From contig CAMLET010000070.1 in assembly GCA_946479125.1 (NCBI GenBank), positions 1 through 10,390 of the forward strand: 10,390 bases of DNA, given 5' to 3'. The stretch is from an uncultured Flavobacteriales bacterium. Its GTDB lineage: Bacteria; Bacteroidota; Bacteroidia; Flavobacteriales; Crocinitomicaceae. Under the pieces are notes generated by a model, which ran no database searches, was not told the origin of the DNA, and was given only the letters and a program-made list of their open reading frames with translations. Shown piece after piece: positions 1-6,347 of this stretch. Both the position numbers and the translations under genes were made by a program. Position 1 is the first letter of the stretch. The number at the start of each line of letters is the position of its first letter.

Positions 1-639
1 GATTTTCATACGTATAAAGGATATACCTTCAAAAATGCACTTCACTGGAACGACACGCTGAATGAATTAAAACCGAATATTTATGACAGCACTTTAGCTG
101 CAGCAAGTTTTTCATTGAATACCTGGCATTTTAGGAGTGACGAATTCAATATGCCATCGTTTAAAGGAAAAACAGGAATGTACAAACGTGATATTGCTAC
201 CTGGTACATTCGATACACCGTTAATTACTACGGATTTGGAAATGAAAACGGTATTCTTCCAATCGAAATTCGTGATACTACGAAAAGTATTACCGGAGCA
301 AAAACGCTTGCTGCTTTTGATTTTGGAGCCATTCCTGGTTATGCCATGGTAAAACGTTACAAAAACATGCAATTTGGTGTCATGGCGGGATTTGGTGGAA
401 CTATTCAAACTAAGATTTATATCAGAGATGATTTTAGCCGCGGATATTTAGGTTTAGCCCCAAGGCTTGATTTCAAAATAACAGCCGGATGGAATAAACC
501 GCGGTGGTTTGCAATGCTGGTAACTGATTTCGACAATAAAGGAATCGCCTTTAGACACATGAAATACCGACAAACGTTTTATACCGTGAAGTTTGTTGCG
601 GGGATTAGGTTGGATAAGAAGGAGAAAAAACGAAATTGA
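1..639 (+). CDS. DUF4421-like protein, C-terminal part (5' end outside window)
   Basis: The frame is open from the first base of the window, so this is the last 212 residues of a longer protein; the internal TTG at 115 is not a credible start. The visible part alternates aromatic and polar residues with many glycines, as in outer-membrane beta-strand proteins. The segment LGLAPRLDFKITAGW followed by a glycine-containing final strand (VKFVAGIRL) and a short basic tail (KKEKKRN) resembles the C-terminus of DUF4421 proteins, a Bacteroidota family of unknown function. The family match is from memory of its appearance, not a search. The stop at 637-639 lies inside the left arm of an AT-rich inverted repeat, and the gene converges on the minus-strand cluster. 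Another beta-rich outer-membrane family is possible. Confidence 0.55.
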   Translation, partial: DFHTYKGYTFKNALHWNDTLNELKPNIYDSTLAAASFSLNTWHFRSDEFNMPSFKGKTGMYKRDIATWYIRYTVNYYGFGNENGILPIEIRDTTKSITGAKTLAAFDFGAIPGYAMVKRYKNMQFGVMAGFGGTIQTKIYIRDDFSRGYLGLAPRLDFKITAGWNKPRWFAMLVTDFDNKGIAFRHMKYRQTFYTVKFVAGIRLDKKEKKRN

Positions 640-739
640 AAATGCCTAATTGATAATTGAAAAGACCGTTACGTGTTAGAGAATTTCTGATTTTTGAATT
701 AAACCAAAATAGAATCTTTTCAATTCTACATTTTCAATT
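634..739. repeat. AT-rich interrupted inverted repeat between convergent genes; possible bidirectional terminator
   Basis: The left arm is AATTGAAAATG (634-644) plus AATTGAAAAG (655-664). The right arm carries the exact reverse complements at 729-739 and 716-725. This gives 11 bp and 10 bp of perfect stem separated by an asymmetric internal loop (10 nt against 3 nt), closing a loop of about 51 nt. The element overlaps the stop codons of both flanking genes (637-639 on plus, 736-734 on minus). A related element lies at 10104-10189. A role in ending transcription in both directions is inferred from position only. Confidence 0.65.
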
Positions 740-1192
740 TTCAATTCTATAAAACGGGCTATCTGCAACCTTCACTTTCCACTTCGATTCCAAATCGCCA
801 ATGGTTTTAATAAGGTTATTATAAACCAATGCTTCAGGATGATCTGAAACTTCTGAAAACGGGACAATTTTCGTTTCGTTATTCTCCTCTACCAACAAAT
901 TCATTCTGTTGAAGAAATCTACACCCAATTCCTGACCAATTTCTTTTATAAATCGAACAGAAGAATCGATAGAACAACCAGAAGCACCTGCTTGATTTTC
1001 ATCAACACCAAGAACCACGTGAAAATCACCAATTACTTTTCCTTGCGCAAGCAACTTGTTTCCGTGTGCAGCCCATTGATCAACAAAACGATCCAGGGTT
1101 TCTTCCAGCCACGCTTTTTCAGTTGCAGTAAATGCGCGATTGGATTGGTAAACCCAACATTTAGAATCTGGTGCCAGTTCGAAGTAGCTCAT
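734..1192 (-). CDS. Conserved 152-aa protein of unknown function (Bacteroidota 'ABC transporter ATPase' label is misleading)
   Basis: This soluble protein resembles a Bacteroidota family that databases often call 'ABC transporter ATPase'. It has no Walker A (GxxxxGKS/T), no Walker B and no LSGGQ signature, and at 152 residues is too short for an ABC nucleotide-binding domain. Visible marks are an aromatic N-terminus (MSYFELAPDSKCWVY, Cys12), an amphipathic helix at about 22-45, and the block ASGCSIDSS (about 70-78, Cys73). There is no signal peptide or membrane segment. Its ATG (1192-1190) shares one base with the TAA of the upstream CCG-protein gene, so translation is probably coupled. Its last three codons and stop lie in the AT-rich inverted repeat. 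Because it follows an Fe-S gene so tightly, a role in that module is conceivable, but no function is shown. Confidence 0.85.
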   Translation of the reverse strand: MSYFELAPDSKCWVYQSNRAFTATEKAWLEETLDRFVDQWAAHGNKLLAQGKVIGDFHVVLGVDENQAGASGCSIDSSVRFIKEIGQELGVDFFNRMNLLVEENNETKIVPFSEVSDHPEALVYNNLIKTIGDLESKWKVKVADSPFYRIEN

Positions 1193-1983
1193 TACAGATC
1201 AGCAGCGTTAGCAATTAATTCAGCAACGTCCAATACCTGAATTTCATTTTCCTTGTTGAAATTCTTTACACCGTCTGTCATCATTGTATTACAGAAAGGA
1301 CAACCGGTTGCAATAATTTCAGATCCTGTTTCCAACGCATCTTCTGTACGCTCAACGTTTACTTCTTTATTTCCTTTTTCAGCTTCCTTGAACATTTGTG
1401 CACCTCCAGCTCCACAACAAAGTCCTTTGGTTTTACAACGTTTCATTTCTACCAATTCAGCGTCTAATTTTTCAATCAATACGCGTGGAGCTTCGTAAAC
1501 ATCATTCGCACGACCTAAATAACAAGGATCGTGGAAAGTAATTTTCTTCCCTTTGAATGTTTGACTTCCTTCCAGACGTAATTTCCCTGAATTAATCAAC
1601 TCCTGAATCAATTCTGTATGGTGAATTACTTCATAATTTCCGCCTAACTCAGGATATTCATTCTTCAAAGTATTGAAACAGTGCGGACAAGCCGTTACGA
1701 TCTTCTTGATCTCGTAAGCATCCAACACCTGAATATTCATCATTGCCTGCATTTGAAACGTAAACTCGTTTCCAGCACGTTTTGCAGGATCACCAGTACA
1801 GCTTTCCTCAGCTCCCAAAACCGCGAAGTTTACTCCACAGTTGTTAAGGATTTTCACCACAGCTTTCGTGATCTTTTTTGCACGATCATCAAAACTTCCG
1901 GAACAACCTACCCAAAATAAAATATCAGGAGTTTTTCCTTGCGCCATCATGTCGGCCATTGTTGGAACTTGTAGTGTACTCAT
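1192..1983 (-). CDS. CCG-domain (Fe-S)-binding protein, HdrB/HdrD/DsrK-like catalytic subunit
   Basis: A 263-aa protein with two cysteine-rich CCG-type modules, as in heterodisulfide reductase HdrB/HdrD, DsrK, GlcF and LutA. The second module is canonical: Cys154 in HDPCYLGR, the Cys189-Cys190-Gly pair in LCCGAGG, and CPFC (228-231). The first has Cys27 (VGCSG), a variant with one Cys (ESCTGDPAKRAGNEF, Cys62) and CPHC (99-102). In HdrB-type proteins such cysteines hold a non-cubane [4Fe-4S] site for thiol/disulfide chemistry. No ferredoxin motif, signal peptide or membrane segment is present; the two ferredoxin motifs are instead on the membrane protein two genes upstream, which I infer to be its partner. 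An SD-like AGGA stands 5 nt before the ATG, unusual in this window. The start lies 18 nt after the HAD gene's stop. Substrate unknown. Confidence 0.9.
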   Translation of the reverse strand: MSTLQVPTMADMMAQGKTPDILFWVGCSGSFDDRAKKITKAVVKILNNCGVNFAVLGAEESCTGDPAKRAGNEFTFQMQAMMNIQVLDAYEIKKIVTACPHCFNTLKNEYPELGGNYEVIHHTELIQELINSGKLRLEGSQTFKGKKITFHDPCYLGRANDVYEAPRVLIEKLDAELVEMKRCKTKGLCCGAGGAQMFKEAEKGNKEVNVERTEDALETGSEIIATGCPFCNTMMTDGVKNFNKENEIQVLDVAELIANAADL

Positions 1984-2001
1984 AATAATCCTTTTATAAT
2001 C

Positions 2002-2427
2002 TTATTTCTTGAAAACCTCGATGCTCGCCGTTTCCTTAACTAAGTTCGTGAATTTTCCTTCAAAACGTGTTGCACGAACAATGTGATTGTCGATCCAATG
2101 GTAATTTCCACCTCTTGGTTTCCCCATCATCATTCCGTGGTATTTAAAACCATGTTTTTGCAACCAATTTTCTGTCACTTGTCTGTGTTCTTCCAAACGC
2201 GAAGTGAAAAACGTAATAATATGTCCTTCTTCAAACCAGTTGTTGATTGTTTCCAATGCATCCGGATACAATTCTGCAGTTTCCATTCGTTCCGGTTCCT
2301 CATTCGGAATATCGTCACAAATTGTTCCATCAATGTCAATCAAGTAATTCTTGACATGTGAAGGTAAAACCGGAGAAAGGTGTTTTCCGTCCTCAATTAA
2401 ATTGATCAATTCTATATTATTCGCCAT
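2002..2427 (-). CDS. Small HAD-superfamily phosphatase-like protein
   Basis: A 141-aa protein with all four HAD motifs in order: motif I LIDIDGT (nucleophile Asp31, acid/base Asp33), motif II FTSR (Thr75-Ser76), the motif III lysine in MGKPRGG (Lys103), and motif IV WIDNH (Asp113, then Asn rather than the common second Asp). The length leaves little room for a large cap, so this is a capless-type HAD that may act on a large or exposed phosphorylated substrate. Relatives are sometimes labelled phosphoheptose isomerase, but there is no SIS sugar-isomerase domain. It sits between the two Fe-S genes, 46 nt after the first and 18 nt before the second. The 46-nt leader contains a weak 5-bp hairpin (2443-2447 with 2453-2457) and no Shine-Dalgarno site. 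Substrate unknown. Confidence 0.88.
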   Translation of the reverse strand: MANNIELINLIEDGKHLSPVLPSHVKNYLIDIDGTICDDIPNEEPERMETAELYPDALETINNWFEEGHIITFFTSRLEEHRQVTENWLQKHGFKYHGMMMGKPRGGNYHWIDNHIVRATRFEGKFTNLVKETASIEVFKK

Positions 2428-2473
2428 TTGTTTAGATTTTCTTAACCAATACGGTTAGCAACAGTTATTCAAT

Positions 2474-3799
2474 CTAAGCTTCGTGAATCCAGTTTGCTCT
2501 GTCAGCTTGTGAAAACTGCCATGGCGCACCGTTATTCTCGATATTCGTTAACATTCCTGTAAGTTCAGTTGGAACTTTTGATTCCTCCATCACTAAATAT
2601 CTTCTTAAATCTACAATGATAGAAAGTGGATCAATGTTTACAGGACACTCCTGAACACAAGCGTTACATGATGTACATGCCCACAATTCTTCTTCTGTAA
2701 TGTAATCTCCTACTAAAGACTTTCCATCTTCGTAATCAGCACCATGTTTGCGTTTGTTTGCAGCAACTTCAGTTAAACGATCACGTGTGTCCATCATAAT
2801 TTTACGCGGCGACAAAAGCTTTCCCGTAATATTTGCCGGACAAGCTGAAGTACAACGTCCACATTCCGTACATGTGTAAGCATCCAACAAGTTTTTCCAA
2901 GTCAGATCCGTTACATCTTTCGCACCGAAACGTTGTGGTTCAGCGCCTTCAGGAGCTGCAGCATAAGGATCAGCATTCGGGTCCAACATCAACTTCACCT
3001 CATTCGTAACCGATTCCATGTTGGTAAACTTTCCTTTTTTCTCCAAATTCGAATAATACGTATTCGGGAAAGCCAATAAAATGTGGAAATGCTTAGAGAA
3101 CGGAAGATAGTTCAAGAATGAAAGTACCATTACAATGTGTCCCCACCATCCTATTCTTTCCAGCAAATGCAAGGTTTCAACAGAGAATCCGGAAAACCAT
3201 GAACCAACATATTGACTGATAGAAAATCCGAAAGTTCCTGCGTGATGTGACGCGTGAGAAGCACCCATGTTGTACAAAGCTTCATCTGCACCATTCATTG
3301 TGAAAATGAAACATACCAAAATGATCTCCATGCAAAGAATAATGTTCGCATCACGTGTTGGAAAGCCTTTCATTTCCGGTTTTTGGAAACGGGAAAGCTT
3401 TAAGATATTACGTCGAGCAAGAAAAGCAACAGTTGCAACCAAAGCAAGTACAGACAAAATCTCAATGAATGAGATCATGAATGTGTAGAATCCACCTAAT
3501 TTCTCAAAGAAGAAACGGTGCTGATTAGAAACACCATCAACGATGATCTCGATCAACTCAATTTGTGTGATTACGAAAGCCGTATACAACGCAAGGTGTA
3601 ACAAAGCCGGAATTGGTCGGGAGAACATTTTCTTTTGTCCAAGTGCAACTAGTGCCATTGTTTTCCAACGCTCTTTCGGATTGTCCGTTCTGTTTACATC
3701 ACGACCAAGTAGAATCGCTTTACGGATTTCGAGCATTTTGTATGCGAAAAACCCAAATCCTCCGAAGAAAAGGACACTAAAAACAATAATAGAAATCAT
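2474..3799 (-). CDS. Membrane-bound (Fe-S) protein with two [4Fe-4S] motifs, HdrE/DsrM/NarI-like plus ferredoxin domain
   Basis: A 441-aa protein. The N-terminal half has about five hydrophobic segments (near residues 2-22, 61-88, 104-128, 152-170 and 217-240), with histidines in or near them (His67, His221, His237, His239) that could bind b-type haem as in NarI/HdrE/DsrM proteins. The C-terminal half is cytoplasmic in such proteins and carries two classic [4Fe-4S] motifs: Cys310-Cys313-Cys316-Cys320-Pro and Cys375-Cys378-Cys381-Cys385-Pro. The likely role is passing electrons between the quinone pool and a soluble CCG-domain partner, probably the 263-aa protein encoded two genes on. It starts 13 nt after the MCE gene without a Shine-Dalgarno site. 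Haem content, direction of electron flow and final substrate are inferences that sequence alone cannot settle. Confidence 0.88.
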   Translation of the reverse strand: MISIIVFSVLFFGGFGFFAYKMLEIRKAILLGRDVNRTDNPKERWKTMALVALGQKKMFSRPIPALLHLALYTAFVITQIELIEIIVDGVSNQHRFFFEKLGGFYTFMISFIEILSVLALVATVAFLARRNILKLSRFQKPEMKGFPTRDANIILCMEIILVCFIFTMNGADEALYNMGASHASHHAGTFGFSISQYVGSWFSGFSVETLHLLERIGWWGHIVMVLSFLNYLPFSKHFHILLAFPNTYYSNLEKKGKFTNMESVTNEVKLMLDPNADPYAAAPEGAEPQRFGAKDVTDLTWKNLLDAYTCTECGRCTSACPANITGKLLSPRKIMMDTRDRLTEVAANKRKHGADYEDGKSLVGDYITEEELWACTSCNACVQECPVNIDPLSIIVDLRRYLVMEESKVPTELTGMLTNIENNGAPWQFSQADRANWIHEA

Positions 3800-3812
3800 A
3801 ATTGAGTTGTAA

Positions 3813-4847
3813 TTATTTAACTGTATCTAACATTTGACGAAGTTTCTGCTCTTCTTTACCAGTAAGCTTCACTCCTTTTGACTTAGCGCCAAACACAGAG
3901 AAATGTATATAACGTTCGGGATGTAATTCAATATCATCAACCAATTCCTGAAGTTCCTGATTGGTCTTTACAAGCTCGTTAAACATAGCATCGTCCTTCA
4001 GCAATTTCCCAACGGAACCTTTTCCTGAATTGATATCGTTTAACAAAGCATTTAAGTTCTGAATGGTTTTACTTGCTTCAGCAATTGTTTTACTGTATTC
4101 TGCAGTCACCAAATCATCTGTAATTTTCTTCGTATTCCCAATGATTCCGGAAATCTTATCATTTGAAGCTTTCAAATTCGAGCTGATACTTTCTAAATTC
4201 GAGAAGATCTTACTCATTTTCGCTTTCTCTGAAACCACCAAACCTTCTACTTCATTAGCTACACGTGCAAAGCTTTTGATTGCCTGACGAATTTCGACCA
4301 TTGATTGTTTGATCTCTGAATTCGCAGTTGTATCCCAGAAAGCACCAAGAGAAGTTACTGTTTCATCAACAGAAGCAATCAAATGCTCTACTTTACTAAT
4401 TGTTGGATTTAATGTTGTAAGAACTTTATCCTGAATGGCCATCGCTACAGTTCCCATGATTTCATCATTGGTAGTGTAAAAACCTTTCGACAAATCAGTA
4501 TTTAATTCCAGAATAATCCCTTTTGTCAAGAAATCTGCTTGTCCAACTTCCACTTTAGAACCACGTGGGATTTTCAAACCGTCTTCCTGAATATTGAACT
4601 CCACTTTTACGCGAGTTGCAGAATCGCCTTTCATATTGTACTCTACTGACAATACTTTCCCAACAATTACACCGTTTACATAAACAGAAGTTGCTGGAGT
4701 TAATCCCCCTGAATTAGGGAAATATGCTGTGTATTTATCATCTCCGCCGAAGAACGAATTACCTTTCAAAAAATTCACACCGCAAACAAGAAGTGTAATT
4801 GAAAGAATAGCGATAATTCCGGCTTTGATCTCTTTAGATATCTTCAA
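3813..4847 (-). CDS. MCE/MlaD-family lipid-transport protein
   Basis: A 344-aa protein with one N-terminal membrane anchor (about residues 9-27), one MCE domain (about 37-116, containing YFPNSGGLTPATSVYVNGV and GKVLSV), a long helical region (about 140-306) rich in Asn/Ser/Lys and likely coiled coil, and a C-terminal block GKGSVGKLLKDDAMFNEL followed by HPERYIHFSVFG that looks typical of Bacteroidota MCE proteins. MCE proteins form rings or tubes that shuttle phospholipids between inner and outer membranes. The usual MlaE permease and MlaF ATPase are not in this window. The start must be TTG (4847-4845): in frame there is a stop at 4865-4863 and no ATG between, and the TTG lies 4 nt after the amidase stop. 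The short gap and weak start suggest translational coupling to the amidase. Confidence 0.92.
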   Translation of the reverse strand: MKISKEIKAGIIAILSITLLVCGVNFLKGNSFFGGDDKYTAYFPNSGGLTPATSVYVNGVIVGKVLSVEYNMKGDSATRVKVEFNIQEDGLKIPRGSKVEVGQADFLTKGIILELNTDLSKGFYTTNDEIMGTVAMAIQDKVLTTLNPTISKVEHLIASVDETVTSLGAFWDTTANSEIKQSMVEIRQAIKSFARVANEVEGLVVSEKAKMSKIFSNLESISSNLKASNDKISGIIGNTKKITDDLVTAEYSKTIAEASKTIQNLNALLNDINSGKGSVGKLLKDDAMFNELVKTNQELQELVDDIELHPERYIHFSVFGAKSKGVKLTGKEEQKLRQMLDTVK

Positions 4848-4851
4848 GGCT

Positions 4852-6024
4852 TTATTTTTCTGCTAATTTAATAGCTTTTTCCAAATTAATGCGTTCGCCA
4901 TTTTGAAAAGCAACCACAAAAGCATTGGAAAAGCCCATAGAACGTAGTTCAGTTTTATAGTTGTTAGCTAATTTAAAATCATTCTTAAAATCGCCAGCTG
5001 TGTATTTGAACAAATTGTCTTGTTTATACTCCTGAATTGTCAAGCCTTTAAACTTCGTTGCTGTCAATGAAAGCCTGGTTTCAGAAGTTTCTACCTGAAC
5101 ACGGAAATAAACGTCATTACTTACATTATCAGAAGCTACAGCAGTTGCACCATTGTTTGTTGTCCCGTTCGTTTCTGGCTTTGTAGTTGGTTGACCTGTT
5201 CCCTGACCACCACCTTTTGTTTGAGAATCTACTCCTTCACGCTCCTTTTTGTACTTCTCAAATGCAGTGAACATTGCCAAAGACATTTTCTTCTGATTCT
5301 CTTTATCAGCAAGGAATTTTTCCTCTTCACTATTCGTTAAGAAACCAGTTTCGATAAGCACACTAGGCATTGTTGTTTTGTAAAGCACTAAAAAACCAGC
5401 CTGGCGAACACCTCTGTCGTAACGACCAAGTGACTTGAATTCAGATTGTAATTTTTCAGCAAACGAAATAGAATGATCTAAATAAATGGACAATTGCAAC
5501 TGACGAAGAATTAAGGCATCCGGTGTCATATCGAAATTCTTGTATTTCTCCTTATCAGTCTCAAATTCGATTACGCTGTTTTCACGATCAGCAATTTTGG
5601 CCTGAGCATCAGTTCTGTGTAATCCCAAAACATACGTTTCAGTTCCAAAAGCAGAAGCTGAAGCAGAATTGGCATGAATACAAATAAATAAGTTTGCATT
5701 GGCTTTGTTTGCAATCTTTGCGCGTTCATCTAATTCAACGAACACATCTTTATCTCTTGTGTAAACAACCTTAATATTCGGATATTTTGCCTGAATCGAT
5801 TTCCCAAGCTCCAGTGCCATTGCCAAACAAACGTCTTTTTCATGTGCCGATGCACCGTGACACCCAGGATCTTTTCCGCCATGACCAGCATCAATTACTA
5901 CTGTTTTAATAACCGTTACGTCGCCTTCTTCAGCAAATCGAACCGGAGCCGGCTGAAATGCAAGTGTGAGAATCATTGGAAATGAAAGCAAAGCAACTAC
6001 AAATGTATTTTTAAGCGTTTTCAT
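4852..6024 (-). CDS. N-acetylmuramoyl-L-alanine amidase (Amidase_3) with C-terminal SPOR-like domain
   Basis: A 390-aa exported enzyme that cuts the bond between MurNAc and L-alanine in peptidoglycan. Residues 1 to about 23 are a signal peptide (KTLKN, then a hydrophobic core ending LTLAFQ). The Amidase_3 domain spans about 40-260: zinc ligands His48 (DAGHGG), Glu62 (HEKD) and His117 (ICIHAN), and catalytic Glu225 (VLIETGFLTN). A low-complexity Gly/Thr/Asn linker (about 263-305) leads to a region of about 85 residues (VYFRVQVETSE to the end) resembling a SPOR domain, which binds denuded glycan strands and would direct the enzyme to the septum. It is the first gene of the minus-strand cluster and is divergent from lptD. 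No Shine-Dalgarno site precedes the ATG. The SPOR assignment is less certain than the amidase. Confidence 0.94.
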   Translation of the reverse strand: MKTLKNTFVVALLSFPMILTLAFQPAPVRFAEEGDVTVIKTVVIDAGHGGKDPGCHGASAHEKDVCLAMALELGKSIQAKYPNIKVVYTRDKDVFVELDERAKIANKANANLFICIHANSASASAFGTETYVLGLHRTDAQAKIADRENSVIEFETDKEKYKNFDMTPDALILRQLQLSIYLDHSISFAEKLQSEFKSLGRYDRGVRQAGFLVLYKTTMPSVLIETGFLTNSEEEKFLADKENQKKMSLAMFTAFEKYKKEREGVDSQTKGGGQGTGQPTTKPETNGTTNNGATAVASDNVSNDVYFRVQVETSETRLSLTATKFKGLTIQEYKQDNLFKYTAGDFKNDFKLANNYKTELRSMGFSNAFVVAFQNGERINLEKAIKLAEK

Positions 6025-6051
6025 TGTTTTACTGTTTGATGCCAGTTATTC

Positions 6052-6063
6052 ATTATAAAAGTA
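6052..6063 (-). promoter_or_regulatory. Candidate promoter for the amidase-led operon
   Basis: Read on the minus strand, TACTTTTATAAT lies 28 nt before the amidase ATG. TACTTTTA matches the Bacteroidota -7 box TAnnTTTG except the last base; the overlapping TATAAT equals the general -10 box. I found no TTG at the 17-23 nt expected for a -33 box, so this is only a candidate. Confidence 0.35.
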
Positions 6064-6116
6064 CAGTTGTTAGACCGTTACATTTCGTCTGCAACAATCA
6101 ACTTATTTAAAGCCAA

Positions 6117-6156
6117 TTGTTAATAACCGTGATTGCCGTTGTTAATAACCAAGATT
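6117..6156. repeat. Two direct repeats of an imperfect 18-mer, 22-bp period; possible operator
   Basis: TTGTTAATAACCGTGATT (6117-6134) and TTGTTAATAACCAAGATT (6139-6156) match at 16 of 18 positions, with the first 12 identical. Start-to-start distance is 22 bp, about two helical turns. Each contains GTTAATAAC, a 9-bp palindrome around a central A. The pair lies between the divergent amidase and lptD genes, where a regulator could reach both. The TGTTAATAA core also matches a DnaA box (TGTGGATAA) at 7 of 9 positions, but the context gives no other sign of an origin. Confidence 0.5.
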
Positions 6157-6157
6157 A

Positions 6158-6312
6158 TGCCACACTTCGACAAGCTCAGTGTGACTATACAACAGCTCAG
6201 CATGAAACTTCCACTCCGCTCGATGACCGGCACTAAACACATTGGATGATCTACAATAAAACCAAGATAACACTTCGGTTATCGAGCGGAGTCGAGATAT
6301 CGAAGTGTGGCA
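6158..6312. repeat. 155-bp block with 13-bp perfect terminal inverted repeats and an internal inverted repeat
   Basis: The ends are TGCCACACTTCGA (6158-6170) and its exact reverse complement TCGAAGTGTGGCA (6300-6312). Inside, ACTCCGCTCGATGACCG (6213-6229) pairs with CGGTTATCGAGCGGAGT (6276-6292) with one mismatch, a G-U pair in RNA. ACACTTCG occurs twice (6162-6169 and 6270-6277), and either copy can pair with CGAAGTGT at 6301-6308, so two hairpins are mutually exclusive. The left end also holds a local 6-bp hairpin (6161-6166 with 6178-6183). I see no clear target-site duplication. With the direct repeats and the candidate amidase promoter, it accounts for most of the 323-nt gene-free spacer 6025-6347. 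MITE-like or REP-like origin is inferred. Confidence 0.7.
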
Positions 6313-6347
6313 GGAAAGTTGTTAAATGCGTGCACGAACAGAACTGG

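Noticed and set aside
663..672. AGACCGTTAC shared with 6072-6081
   Set aside because: A single 10-mer shared over 10 kb with no similarity around it; probably chance.
734..1192. ABC transporter ATPase as the function of the 152-aa protein
   Set aside because: No Walker A, Walker B or ABC signature, and the protein is too short.
2002..2427. Phosphoheptose isomerase as the function of the HAD-like protein
   Set aside because: All four motifs are HAD motifs (DIDGT, TSR, K103, D113); no SIS domain is present.
6117..6156. Replication origin with DnaA boxes
   Set aside because: Only two weak 7-of-9 matches, with no dnaA, no AT-rich unwinding cluster and no other origin genes nearby.
6117..6312. 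CRISPR array
   Set aside because: The repeats are inverted or only doubled, with no regular spacer pattern and no cas genes.
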